Both the position numbers and the translations under genes were made by a program. A DNA stretch of 48,380 nt from RGEC01 sp964475595 (lineage in GTDB: Bacteria > Bacteroidota > Bacteroidia > NS11-12g > UBA955), in assembly GCA_964475595.1 (NCBI GenBank), contig CAYYXG010000020.1, forward strand, positions 1-48,380, written 5' to 3'. This document shows positions 32,686-41,466 of this stretch, piece by piece. Every line of letters starts with the position of its first letter. Position 1 is the first letter of the stretch. The notes under the pieces are model-generated. The model was not told the origin of the DNA. It did not search any database and worked only from the letters and a program-made list of their open reading frames with translations.

Positions 32686-33423
32686 ATGCAAATCACACTC
32701 AAAGACGCTGCAATCTCATTTCTATCTGCCTACAGCAAGAAAAACCCGCAGGCGCTCGAATTTATTCATCCCAGACATTATCGCTGTAACAGCAATTTTC
32801 ATTATCCGGGTTTACTAGGATTTGCGGAAAAAATGTTACGTCAACAACAATTGGCCACCGAAATCAAGCCCATTAAAGCCATTCAGGATGGCAATTTCGT
32901 ATCTACTTTATCGTTTATCAGTGGCGTTTTTTCCGGCATGAGCATTGATATTTTTAGATTTAAAGGCAATAAAATTATTGAACATTGGGAAAACCACGAA
33001 GCAGCCCCCGCAAACTATTTTGAACACAGTATTTCCGGCATTACAGAATCTGAAATTCAGGATATAAACAAAACCGAAGTCTACAAGAAAATGGCTTTCG
33101 ATTTCGTAACCCACGTTTTCATTGGAAACAATCCCAAATTGCTAAAAAAATACACCCATCCGATTCAGTTTAAATGCTACAACCTTCAACAAAAACTGAA
33201 TGAAGCAGGAAACGACTCCATCAGAACTTTTAGCCAGAATATTAAAAAACAAACCTATCTAAATATCTTGAACGTAATTGGAGAAGGAAACCATGTAACC
33301 GTCTATTGCGACGGAATGAAACAAGGTAAACCCTATCGTTTTTGTGATCTGTTTGTATTTTTAGACAATAAAATTATCGAGCACAGGCAAATTGCATCCT
33401 TTTCAGGAGCCAATCAACCCTGA
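32686..33423 (+). CDS. Tandem SnoaL/NTF2-like protein
   Basis: This 245-residue protein contains two SnoaL-like cone domains in tandem. Copy one is about residues 5-105 (AAISFLSAYSKKNPQALEFIHPRHYRC to DIFRFKGNKIIEHWENHEA). Copy two is about 125-245 (FVTHVFIGNNPKLLKKYTHP to DLFVFLDNKIIEHRQIAS). Both end with the same [KD]NKIIEH strand. SnoaL-like folds include small hydrolases, isomerases and non-catalytic binding proteins; the substrate is unknown. There is no signal peptide. It follows the AraC gene and abuts icmF tail to tail with no gap. Confidence 0.82.
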   Translation: MQITLKDAAISFLSAYSKKNPQALEFIHPRHYRCNSNFHYPGLLGFAEKMLRQQQLATEIKPIKAIQDGNFVSTLSFISGVFSGMSIDIFRFKGNKIIEHWENHEAAPANYFEHSISGITESEIQDINKTEVYKKMAFDFVTHVFIGNNPKLLKKYTHPIQFKCYNLQQKLNEAGNDSIRTFSQNIKKQTYLNILNVIGEGNHVTVYCDGMKQGKPYRFCDLFVFLDNKIIEHRQIASFSGANQP

Positions 33424-36400
33424 TTACATGTTTCTGCGATACTGCCCGCCCACTTCGAACAAGGTTTGGGTTATTTGACCCAGGGTGCAAACCTTGGCTG
33501 CTTCCATGAGCTGTTCAAACACATTTCCATTGCGTATAGCTGCATCCTGAATAGCATCCAATGCGGCCCTTGCTGCTTCTTCATTCCCTTTGTGTATGTT
33601 TCTGACGGTGGCAATCTGACGGTCCTGCTCATCGCGGGTGCTGCGAATTACCTCCTGCGGCAAAACGGTGGGAGAACCCTTACTGCTTAGGAATGTGTTT
33701 ACACCGATTATGGGCAATTCTCCGGAATGTTTGAGGGTTTCGTAGTACAAGCTTTCTTCCTGAATCTTACTGCGCTGGTACATGGTTTCCATAGATCCCA
33801 ACACTCCACCCCGTTCTGTAATGCGGTCAAACTCTGTAAGCACGGCCTCTTCCACCAGATCGGTAAGTTCCTCGATGATAAAGCTTCCCTGCAAAGGGTT
33901 TTCATTTTTAGCCAAACCCAGTTCACGGTTAATAATCAGCTGTATGGCCATGGCCCGGCGCACACTTTCCTCGGTGGGCGTGGTAATGGCTTCATCGTAT
34001 GCATTGGTGTGCAAGCTGTTGCAATTATCATAAATGGCATACAGGGCTTGCAAAGTAGTCCGAATATCATTGAAATCAATTTCCTGGGCATGTAAGCTGC
34101 GACCGCTGGTTTGAATGTGATATTTGAGCATCTGACTGCGCTCGTTGCCCCCGTATTTCAGCTTCATGGCTTTGGCCCAAAGCCGCCTGGCCACCCGGCC
34201 GATTACGGCATATTCAGGATCGGTTCCGTTGCTAAAAAAGAAACTCAGATTAGGCGCAAAGTCGTCTATATGCATACCTCGGCTGAGGTAATATTCTACA
34301 TACGTAAAACCATTGGCCAGGGTAAATGCCAGCTGGGTAATAGGATTGGCGCCTGCTTCCGCAATGTGATAACCAGAAATACTTACACTGTAAAAATTTC
34401 TTACCTTGTTGCTAATGAAATGTTGCTGCACATCCCCCATCAGTCTCAAGGCGAATTCCGTACTGAAAATGCACGTATTCTGCGCCTGATCTTCCTTAAG
34501 AATATCTGCCTGCACGGTACCGCGCACCTGGCTGAGGGTGTAGGCCTTTATCTCTTCATAAACTTCTTTAGGCAGCACCTGATCGCCGGTAACCCCGAGC
34601 AGCATTAATCCAAGTCCGTCATTTCCCTCGGGTAGGTCGCCATGGTAACGAGGCCTGGGCACCCCCTTCTGTGCGTAAATGGCTTCGATTCTGGCTTCCA
34701 CTTCTTTTTCAAGACCCTGTTTTTTGATGTACAGTTCGCACTGCTGATCAATGGCGGCATTCATAAAAAAGGCAAGCATCATCGGAGCCGGCCCGTTGAT
34801 GGTCATGGAAACTGAAGTTTTGGGATCAGCCAGGTTAAAACCACTATACAATCTTTTCGCATCATCCAGGCAGCAAATACTCACCCCTGAATTTCCTATT
34901 TTACCATAAATATCGGGTCTTGTATCGGGGTCGCGTCCATAGAGTGTAACGCTGTCAAACGCAGTACTCAATCGTTTGGCGGGCATCCCCAGACATACGT
35001 AATGAAAACGTTTGTTGGTTCGCTCCGGCCCACCTTCACCGGCAAACATGCGCGTTGGATCTTCACCTTCCCTTTTAAATGGATATATACCGGCTGTGTA
35101 TGGGAAAAATCCGGGGGTGTTTTCCTGCATGGCCCAGCGCACTTTATCACCCCAGCTCTGCATACGCGGCATTGCCACCTTTGGTATTTGCAGATGGCTG
35201 AGACTTTGGGTGTAATTGGGCACCCTAATTTCTTTACCCCTTACATAATATACATAGTGCTCGTCTTTATACTTCTGTTCTTCAGCATTCCAACCCTGAA
35301 TCATATCCCACACATGTCCGTCCAGGCTGCGTTTAAGTGCATCAAATTCCGCCATCAGCACATTCAGTGTATCAATATGTTGTTTCCCTTCTTGCTGCTG
35401 TTTCACAGCAGCAAAAAACTCTTCAACGCCCACAGACACCGACATTTCGACACCCGATAATGTCTCTATCGAGCGCCACAGGCCATACATAGCATCTGCA
35501 ATGCTGCTCTGCTTCTTCACATGCTTGTCATACTGCCGGTTATTGTCACTAATCTCGCTGAGATATCGCGTACGTGCCGGAGGGATAATGAATATTTTTT
35601 CACTCATTTCCGAAGCCGACTTCCACTGACTAAGCAGCGGCGCCTGTGTTTTCGCTGCTATAGTCTGCATGAGCGACAAATACAGGGTATTCATCCCGGG
35701 GTCATTGAACTGACTTGCAATGGTTCCGAATACCGGCATTGTATCGGTGTCTTTATCAAAAAGTTTGTGGTTGCGCTGAAACTGCTTGCGAACATCGCGA
35801 AGCGCATCCAATGCACCCCGCTTGTCAAATTTGTTTAGGGCTACAACATCGGCATAATCCAGCATGTCAATCTTCTCCAGCTGGGTAGCAGCTCCATACT
35901 CGGGTGTCATCACATACAGACAAACATCGCTGTGTTCAGTAATTTCCGTATCACTTTGTCCAATGCCGCTGGTTTCTACAATGATGAGGTCGTATCCCGC
36001 CAATTTAAGGATATTTACTGCTTCATCCACATGACCGCTTAGCGCCAGATTAGCCTGACGGGTTGCCATGCTCCGCATATACACCCTATCGTTGTGAATA
36101 CTGTTCATGCGAATCCTATCGCCTAACAAAGCCCCGCCGGTTTTGCGCTTGCTGGGATCTACGCTGATAATTCCAATGTATTTATCCGGAAAATCAGCCA
36201 AAAAACGCCTTACCAGCTCATCCACCAATGAACTCTTTCCGGCGCCTCCGGTCCCTGTAATACCCAAAACCGGGGTTTGTATTTCCGCAGCCCTTTTCCG
36301 AATTTCATCCAGCTGGGTTCTGTGTTTTTCAGGATGATTTTCTGCAGCAGAAATATAATTGGCAATTTGCCGCTTGTTGGCAACAAACAGATCATTGACA

Positions 36401-36861
36401 TTTCCTTTTAGCGTTTCACCTGCAGAAAAATCGCTCTGCTGAACCAAATCATTAATCATGCCCTGAAGACCCATTTCTCTGCCATCATCCGGGCTGTAAA
36501 TACGGGTTATTCCGTAGTCCATCAGTTCCTTGATTTCTTCCGGAAGTATCACACCACCACCACCACCAAAAATACGAATATGTGAAGCCCCGCGTTCATT
36601 CAGCAAATCATACATGTATTTAAAGTATTCATTGTGGCCGCCTTGATAAGAGGTAAGCGCAATGGCATGTGCATCTTCCTGTATGGCAGTTTCTACCACC
36701 TCCTGAACACTGCGGTCATGCCCCAGGTGAATTACCTCACATCCGGTGGCCTGTATGATTCTTCGCATTACATTGATGGCCGCATCATGACCATCAAACA
36801 AACTGGCTGCAGTTACAATACGTACGTTGTTCTTGGGCTGATAAATCTGTATTTCAGACAT
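33424..36861 (-). CDS. icmF: Fused isobutyryl-CoA mutase IcmF
   Basis: This 1145-residue fusion enzyme interconverts isobutyryl-CoA and butyryl-CoA with adenosylcobalamin. The N-terminal B12 domain has DGHD (23-26, H25 the lower ligand), SYQGGHNEYF and GGGGG. The central G-protein chaperone domain has Walker A GTGGAGKS (203-210). The C-terminal mutase domain carries FAGEGGPERTNKRFHY. The residue that is Arg in methylmalonyl-CoA mutase (VRNT) is Gln794 here (AQNT), which favours isobutyryl-CoA. The open frame reaches 36882, but the promoter box (36870-36877) lies downstream of that, so MSEIQIYQPK at 36861 is the start. Confidence 0.93.
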   Translation of the reverse strand: MSEIQIYQPKNNVRIVTAASLFDGHDAAINVMRRIIQATGCEVIHLGHDRSVQEVVETAIQEDAHAIALTSYQGGHNEYFKYMYDLLNERGASHIRIFGGGGGVILPEEIKELMDYGITRIYSPDDGREMGLQGMINDLVQQSDFSAGETLKGNVNDLFVANKRQIANYISAAENHPEKHRTQLDEIRKRAAEIQTPVLGITGTGGAGKSSLVDELVRRFLADFPDKYIGIISVDPSKRKTGGALLGDRIRMNSIHNDRVYMRSMATRQANLALSGHVDEAVNILKLAGYDLIIVETSGIGQSDTEITEHSDVCLYVMTPEYGAATQLEKIDMLDYADVVALNKFDKRGALDALRDVRKQFQRNHKLFDKDTDTMPVFGTIASQFNDPGMNTLYLSLMQTIAAKTQAPLLSQWKSASEMSEKIFIIPPARTRYLSEISDNNRQYDKHVKKQSSIADAMYGLWRSIETLSGVEMSVSVGVEEFFAAVKQQQEGKQHIDTLNVLMAEFDALKRSLDGHVWDMIQGWNAEEQKYKDEHYVYYVRGKEIRVPNYTQSLSHLQIPKVAMPRMQSWGDKVRWAMQENTPGFFPYTAGIYPFKREGEDPTRMFAGEGGPERTNKRFHYVCLGMPAKRLSTAFDSVTLYGRDPDTRPDIYGKIGNSGVSICCLDDAKRLYSGFNLADPKTSVSMTINGPAPMMLAFFMNAAIDQQCELYIKKQGLEKEVEARIEAIYAQKGVPRPRYHGDLPEGNDGLGLMLLGVTGDQVLPKEVYEEIKAYTLSQVRGTVQADILKEDQAQNTCIFSTEFALRLMGDVQQHFISNKVRNFYSVSISGYHIAEAGANPITQLAFTLANGFTYVEYYLSRGMHIDDFAPNLSFFFSNGTDPEYAVIGRVARRLWAKAMKLKYGGNERSQMLKYHIQTSGRSLHAQEIDFNDIRTTLQALYAIYDNCNSLHTNAYDEAITTPTEESVRRAMAIQLIINRELGLAKNENPLQGSFIIEELTDLVEEAVLTEFDRITERGGVLGSMETMYQRSKIQEESLYYETLKHSGELPIIGVNTFLSSKGSPTVLPQEVIRSTRDEQDRQIATVRNIHKGNEEAARAALDAIQDAAIRNGNVFEQLMEAAKVCTLGQITQTLFEVGGQYRRNM

Positions 36862-36869
36862 ATATTCTG

Positions 36870-36877
36870 CAAATTTA
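36870..36877 (-). promoter_or_regulatory. icmF promoter -7 element
   Basis: TAAATTTG on the minus strand ends 8 nt before the ATG at 36861. The predicted leader is a few nucleotides. The remaining gap to 37005 is A/T-rich and I see nothing else in it. Confidence 0.55.
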
Positions 36878-37004
36878 CACAATACCCTCCAATTACTTAT
36901 TTCCTTTGGATTTACAGCGATTTAGTTTAGAAACAACCATCCTTTAAAAACAAATAATTCAACAATAAAAAGAAAATAAATTACCAATATAAAGCAAAGT
37001 TATT

Positions 37005-37352
37005 TTACTGATGATTATGAGTTTTACTCTTTATAAATTCACTGGAATAGTAATAGACAATGATTAACATCCCCGATATAAAAAAGGGTTTGACCCATTC
37101 CCTCAATCCATCATTGTAATAGAACTCTCCCGTCATCCACAACGAATTACCGGTTATCCAGCATGAAACTGCGAGATTGTGAAAATAATCCATGCGGGTA
37201 TAACGACTTTTATAGGTGAGCCAAAAAGAAAGCAAAATGGTAGGCAAAGCCATCAGCATACCCAGCATTTTATAGTTTGCCAGCCATGCAAAATCCTTGA
37301 TCAGCCAGAAAACTACATGAAGATTTTCTTTTTTCCTCAAATCCAGATTCAT
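37005..37352 (-). CDS. Small polytopic membrane protein, uncharacterised
   Basis: This 115-residue protein starts at the ATG at 37352. It has about three or four hydrophobic segments (MLGMLMALPTILLSFWLTY, HNLAVSCWITGNSLWMTG, WVKPFFISGMLIIVYYYSS), with charged loops and a basic tail. No family is recognised. The frame is open to 37439, but the promoter box at 37357-37364 lies inside that extension, so the shorter start is favoured. It is divergent from the GSCFA gene with only 48 bp between start codons. Confidence 0.75.
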   Translation of the reverse strand: MNLDLRKKENLHVVFWLIKDFAWLANYKMLGMLMALPTILLSFWLTYKSRYTRMDYFHNLAVSCWITGNSLWMTGEFYYNDGLREWVKPFFISGMLIIVYYYSSEFIKSKTHNHQ

Positions 37353-37356
37353 GCAG

Positions 37357-37364
37357 CAAAAATA
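37357..37364 (-). promoter_or_regulatory. Membrane-protein gene promoter -7 element
   Basis: TATTTTTG on the minus strand is followed by CTGC and the ATG at 37352. It predicts leaderless transcription and sets the start of the gene. Confidence 0.6.
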
Positions 37365-37400
37365 TACATACCACAAAGTCTTTTGATTTATTTTGCAACA

Positions 37401-38375
37401 ATGCCGTCCGAAACCCTCAAATTCAAACAGAACACCCACTTCCCGATTTCCAACCTAAAGACCGTAGACCTTAATTCCCGTTTCTTTTTCATGGGTTCTT
37501 GCTTTTCTGAAAACATGGCTGCACGCCTTGAAATGTCAGGCATGAACTGCTACAGCAATCCCTTTGGCATTTTGTACAATCCCTACAGCATCGCTGCAGC
37601 TTTGGAAAGAATCGCATCCGAATATCGGTATAGTGCGCATGATTTCACCTACCACGCAGGCGAATTTCACAGCATGCAGCACCATGGCAGCTTTAAACAC
37701 AAGGATGCGGAGTCACTGTCACTAAAAATAAATACCGCCATAGAACAAGCACACGAATTTCTAACCACGGCTGATATTGCCATCATCACACCCGGAACGG
37801 CCAAAATATGGCAAATGCGAGAACCCTCCATGATTGTAGGAAACTGCCATAAAATGCCAAATCATGAGTTTAATGCGCGGATACTGACGGACACTGAGAT
37901 TCAAAAAGCCATCATAGATACAATCTATAACCTTCGCCTGATTAATCCCGGCATTACAATCATGTACACAATTAGTCCGGTTAAACATTTGAGAGAAGGG
38001 ATTCAGGAAAACCTGATCAGCAAAAGCAGACTCATCAGTGCACTCGCCTCGGTGAGGGCTGAACACCCCGAAATTCTGTATTTCCCAGCATACGAAATTG
38101 TAACAGAAGAACTCAGGGATCATCGCTATTACGCAGAAGATCTGGCACACCCTTCAGAATGGACATTACAGTACATTTTTCAGCGTTTTTGCGAAAGCCA
38201 TATGACTCCAAGAACACTGGAGTACATCACTGAAGCATGGAACTGGCTGCGCATGAAACGACACCGACCCGGTGCAGAAAACAACGAGATTTGGGGCAAA
38301 CAATGCAGTGATGCGCTGGAGCAGCTACAAAAACGATTTCCCGAAAAACTACGTTGGCCTAAAGAATGGCATTAG
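37401..38375 (+). CDS. GSCFA domain protein (GDSL-like esterase fold)
   Basis: This 324-residue protein has the family name motif GSCF near residue 32 (FFMGSCFSENMAARLE), where the Ser should be the nucleophile of a GDSL/SGNH-like hydrolase. A C-terminal block YYAEDLAHPSEWTLQYIF supplies the Asp/His pair. There is no signal peptide, so it is likely cytoplasmic. The substrate is unknown. The frame is open to 37179, but MPSETLKFKQNTHFPI at 37401 is the natural start. The stop TAG overlaps the convergent lipoprotein stop in the tetranucleotide TTAG. Confidence 0.9.
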   Translation: MPSETLKFKQNTHFPISNLKTVDLNSRFFFMGSCFSENMAARLEMSGMNCYSNPFGILYNPYSIAAALERIASEYRYSAHDFTYHAGEFHSMQHHGSFKHKDAESLSLKINTAIEQAHEFLTTADIAIITPGTAKIWQMREPSMIVGNCHKMPNHEFNARILTDTEIQKAIIDTIYNLRLINPGITIMYTISPVKHLREGIQENLISKSRLISALASVRAEHPEILYFPAYEIVTEELRDHRYYAEDLAHPSEWTLQYIFQRFCESHMTPRTLEYITEAWNWLRMKRHRPGAENNEIWGKQCSDALEQLQKRFPEKLRWPKEWH

Positions 38376-38953
38376 CGTAGAGTTTCCGCAAAACTTTCAA
38401 CATCATCTGCAATCCTGCGATAGGTTGGTTCCACCGCATTTAACCGGCCCAAAGTTTCATCCACATCTGCCTTTAACACGGTAATGGCACCCATCAATCT
38501 TCTGTATTCTTTTCCAAAGGCAGGTAAATCCTGATCAAAAGCACCTGCCTTCACTTGTTTATCGAGGGCTTTTATCTCATAAAACAACTCCTCTGCCTTA
38601 ATGACGTTTTGTTTATACCTGGGTGAAAAACCCTTGTAGATTCTGTAAACGGAATTGTATTGCAAAATTTGTGTTTTGATTTCGGGCGATATCTGATTGT
38701 CATCTGCGAATTTCAACCACTGTAAAACGCTGTCCATCTCGTGACGCCGCTCATCAATTTCAGTAATTTTATAGCCAAACCGACCCCTGATTTCATTCAG
38801 CGATGTCCACAGGGAGTCCATGCTGCGCGTACATTCAGCCCTGTTTCTGGAAGTTGCCTCACCGCCGCAGGAAGTGAAAAATATGATAAAAACAGGGACC
38901 AAAACTGCCATTATTAACCATATTTTCGTTGTTTTGCTATATAAATGCCACAT
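38372..38953 (-). CDS. Lipoprotein with helical body, uncharacterised
   Basis: This 193-residue protein starts MWHLYSKTTK; a hydrophobic stretch then leads to FFTSC-GGE, a plausible lipobox (Cys29). The mature part is highly charged and helical, with likely coiled coil (MDSLWTSLNEIRGRFGYKITEIDERRHEM, then ADVDETLGRLNAVEPTYRRIADDVESFAE). No family is recognised. The ATG at 38953 is supported by a promoter 7 nt upstream; an internal ATG at 38911 is an alternative. Its first codons overlap the start of the divergent chrA gene. Confidence 0.75.
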   Translation of the reverse strand: MWHLYSKTTKIWLIMAVLVPVFIIFFTSCGGEATSRNRAECTRSMDSLWTSLNEIRGRFGYKITEIDERRHEMDSVLQWLKFADDNQISPEIKTQILQYNSVYRIYKGFSPRYKQNVIKAEELFYEIKALDKQVKAGAFDQDLPAFGKEYRRLMGAITVLKADVDETLGRLNAVEPTYRRIADDVESFAETLR

Positions 38954-40192
38954 AATACCACAAAAATAGGAAAATTCAAGCAGTGGCAATTTCTAAAATC
39001 GGCATTCTGGTTGGGCTGTTTTGCTTTTGGAGGTCCGCAAATGCACCTTCCATTATTCAAAAAAAGACTGGTGGATGGCAAAAACTTTCTATCAGCAGAG
39101 GATTTAACAGATATCAACGCATTTTGCAGCATACTTCCCGGTCCAAGCACTACACAGACTATCACTGCCATTGGCTTTAAGCTGGGAGGCCCCGCTCTGG
39201 CATTCATGACCCTGCTTGCATGGGTATTACCCGGCGCTACCATTATGACGATTTTCACGCTATCACCCATTTTTCTGGAAAAGGGACATTTGCGTTTTCT
39301 TGAACCCATGGTGGCCGCTTTCCTATGCTATGGGGTCTACAGCATGTTCAAATTGATACGTAAAGACCAAATCAACTATCTGGTTTTCATTTTGGCAGGC
39401 ATAGCAGGTTTTCTTTTTCGAAATCCCCTGATTTTCCCCCTGGGAGTTGTTTTGGGCGGCATAATGAGCAGCAATTTCGGCAATAGGGTGTTCACCCCTA
39501 ATTCTCAGCCTTTTGGGAAAATCCGTTGGGCCAACCTGAGTTTGTTATTGCTCATTTTTTTACTCATCGGTGGACTTGGCATGATTCTAAGTGCCAATGA
39601 AGACACCCTTGGACTTAGTAAACCCATCGTTTTATTTGAAAATACCTATCGAATGGGGGCACTCTCTTTTGGTGGTGGCAACATTCTTAGTGCCATGGCC
39701 ATGGAGCACTATGTTTACCACAAACCATATATGAGCATGGACCAGCTTAACACAGGGCTGGGCCTGATTCAAGGCATGCCGGGGCCCAATTTTAACCTGG
39801 CGGTTTACCTCAATGGCATCGCGATGAGAACCTCAGGTTTTGGGTTTGATGGCCAATTGCTGGGGTGTGGAATTGGATTGGTTGGCATTTTTCTTCCGGG
39901 AATCTTGATGGTTTTCTTCGCATTCCCCCTTTGGAGCCGACTACAGACCTACCCTATTATCAAACGCTCACTCGACGGCATTTTTGCGGCCTCTGTCGGA
40001 TTTATTCTCTCTGCTGCGCTAATCATCAACCAGCACTTCTGGAAACAAATCAGTGACATCCATGCCGATGCCCCTTCAATAGGAATATTCATTGTAGCAG
40101 CAGCCCTCATACTCTCCGAAAAAATATCTCCACCTATCATAGTGCTTGGCACGGTCATTGCCGGAGTTGTATGGACAATAAACGGTTGGTAA
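38945..40192 (+). CDS. chrA: Chromate transporter ChrA, two-domain form
   Basis: This 415-residue membrane protein has two homologous CHR halves with about ten to twelve membrane segments. Each half repeats the CHR motifs: WLGCFAFGGPQMHLPLF with SILPGPSTTQT, then MGALSFGGGNILSAM with GMPGPNFNLAVYLNG. CHR proteins export chromate by proton motive force; many homologues have unproven substrates. No chrB or other metal gene is adjacent. The 5' end overlaps the divergent lipoprotein gene by 9 bp, and the 3' end contains the promoter of the next gene. Confidence 0.92.
   Translation: MPHNTTKIGKFKQWQFLKSAFWLGCFAFGGPQMHLPLFKKRLVDGKNFLSAEDLTDINAFCSILPGPSTTQTITAIGFKLGGPALAFMTLLAWVLPGATIMTIFTLSPIFLEKGHLRFLEPMVAAFLCYGVYSMFKLIRKDQINYLVFILAGIAGFLFRNPLIFPLGVVLGGIMSSNFGNRVFTPNSQPFGKIRWANLSLLLLIFLLIGGLGMILSANEDTLGLSKPIVLFENTYRMGALSFGGGNILSAMAMEHYVYHKPYMSMDQLNTGLGLIQGMPGPNFNLAVYLNGIAMRTSGFGFDGQLLGCGIGLVGIFLPGILMVFFAFPLWSRLQTYPIIKRSLDGIFAASVGFILSAALIINQHFWKQISDIHADAPSIGIFIVAAALILSEKISPPIIVLGTVIAGVVWTINGW
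38961..38989 (-). promoter_or_regulatory. Lipoprotein promoter inside the 5' end of chrA
   Basis: On the minus strand TTG (38987-38989), an 18-nt spacer and TATTTTTG (38961-38968) precede the ATG at 38953 by 7 nt. The whole element lies within chrA coding sequence. Confidence 0.65.
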
Positions 40193-40197
40193 ATTTG
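40167..40197 (+). promoter_or_regulatory. Promoter of the carboxypeptidase-regulatory-like gene
   Basis: TTG (40167-40169), a 20-nt spacer and TAAATTTG (40190-40197) give an excellent consensus match at the chrA 3' end. The start codon at 40213 lies 15 nt further on. Confidence 0.75.
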
Positions 40198-40212
40198 GAA
40201 ATCAGGCAAAAA

Positions 40213-40881
40213 ATGCGTATCTTTATGGATAAAATGGGGTTTAAATCTTGGATCCTCGGTATTATGGTCATCGCGGCCATGCTCCCACAACAGTCAAGTG
40301 CGCAAAAAAGCACCAACCCCTACATATTGTTCACCGGTCTCGTACTTACCTCAGACAGCTTAAAACCCATTCCCTATGTGGCTATAAAAAATGGTCGCCG
40401 TGGCCTGGCAGGCTATACCGACTTGCTCGGACATTTTGATATTGTGGCTCTAAAAGGCGACACCCTATGGTTCACCCAGGCGGAAAAAACTGCCTCCTGG
40501 CATGTAATTCCGGATACCCTCACCGCAAACCGATACAACATCATCAAAACCATGGTGCAAGACACCATCGATATTCCCGTGATTTTTATTCGTGCACTCC
40601 CGTCTAAATCATTTTTTGACCACGAATTTGTCAATACGGTTCCCCCGGACGATGCCTATGAAATCGCCCGTAAAAACCTGGAACTTGAGGCCGCCAAAGA
40701 AGAATTGAAATTGCGTCCTGCAGACGCCAAAGCCAGCCAGCAGATGATTGCCCAGAGCCGCGTGCAACAACTATACTATTACAAGCAGGCCCCACCGCAA
40801 AACTACCTTAACCCCATGGCATGGATGCAGTTTATCGATGCCTGGAAACGCGGTGATTTTAAGAAAAAAAAGAAAAAGTAA
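40213..40881 (+). CDS. Secreted carboxypeptidase-regulatory-like protein with lysine tail
   Basis: This 222-residue protein has a signal peptide ending SSAQ. An N-terminal beta-sandwich follows (FTGLVLTSDSLKPIPYVAIK, GRRGLAGYTDLLGHFDIVALKGDTLWFT), which matches the CarboxypepD_reg-like fold common in this phylum. The C-terminal half is helical (DDAYEIARKNLELEAAKEELKL) and ends GDFKKKKKK. The frame is open to 40171, but the promoter lies downstream of that, so 40213 is chosen; ATGs at 40225 and 40234 also fit. Function unknown, probably envelope-associated. Confidence 0.8.
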   Translation: MRIFMDKMGFKSWILGIMVIAAMLPQQSSAQKSTNPYILFTGLVLTSDSLKPIPYVAIKNGRRGLAGYTDLLGHFDIVALKGDTLWFTQAEKTASWHVIPDTLTANRYNIIKTMVQDTIDIPVIFIRALPSKSFFDHEFVNTVPPDDAYEIARKNLELEAAKEELKLRPADAKASQQMIAQSRVQQLYYYKQAPPQNYLNPMAWMQFIDAWKRGDFKKKKKK

Positions 40882-41397
40882 TTACCTCGCTGTATCGGTG
40901 CTGTGGTTGAGAATATACTCCAGCTGCTGCTCGGGTGTAACAAGTCCCTTTTTAAGCATAGCGGATGTTTGAGAACATTGCTTACCCAACTTGGATTCCG
41001 GTTCCCGTAATGCTGCCTTGTCATAATAGTCAATGGCCTTCTCAAACTGCTCAGTTTTCTCATAATTATGGGCTGCCGCCACCATGGCCGGGAATACATA
41101 TTGGCCCTTTGGATAATGTGCAACATACATTTCACACCATTTGGCACACTCAAAATAACGGCCGCTGCGCTCAGCAATTAACGTAGCAGCATACAGCAGC
41201 TTTTCACTGGCTTTGTGTTGAGGGTACTGGGCGGCAAATTGCTGAAAATGATTGGCCATTGAATCCGGAATGCGGTTTATATTCATCGAATCCTGAACCT
41301 GAGCCAAAAAGGGGTTTATCATAGCCATTTTCTTATCTAATTCAGTTTGACAAGAGAAAAACACGACCGGCAAGAGTATAAAAATCAATAAACGCAT
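40882..41397 (-). CDS. TPR lipoprotein, uncharacterised
   Basis: This 171-residue protein starts MRLLIFILLPVVFFSC, a compact lipoprotein signal with Cys16. The mature part has TPR-like helix pairs (SEKLLYAATLIAERSGRYFECAKWCEMYVAHYP, VAAAHNYEKTEQFEKAIDYYDKAALREP). The layout is like a short BamD/YfiO-type tetratricopeptide lipoprotein, but it is too short to call BamD. The start is fixed by the promoter box 3 nt upstream. Its stop abuts the stop of the convergent gene with no gap. It is divergent from parE. Confidence 0.8.
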   Translation of the reverse strand: MRLLIFILLPVVFFSCQTELDKKMAMINPFLAQVQDSMNINRIPDSMANHFQQFAAQYPQHKASEKLLYAATLIAERSGRYFECAKWCEMYVAHYPKGQYVFPAMVAAAHNYEKTEQFEKAIDYYDKAALREPESKLGKQCSQTSAMLKKGLVTPEQQLEYILNHSTDTAR

Positions 41398-41400
41398 GTG

Positions 41401-41408
41401 CAAATTTA
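41401..41408 (-). promoter_or_regulatory. TPR lipoprotein promoter -7 element
   Basis: TAAATTTG on the minus strand is followed by CAC and the ATG at 41397, the shortest spacing in the window. It predicts a leaderless mRNA. Confidence 0.6.
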
Positions 41409-41466
41409 TGAAGACTGTGAACAACTATGGTGGAGCAAACCCATTTCCGAATATAATATTGCAATT

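Noticed and set aside
40860..40881. A-rich tract encoding the Lys tail as a phase-variable repeat
   Set aside because: The longest pure run is 8 A interrupted by G, and slippage would only alter the last few residues.
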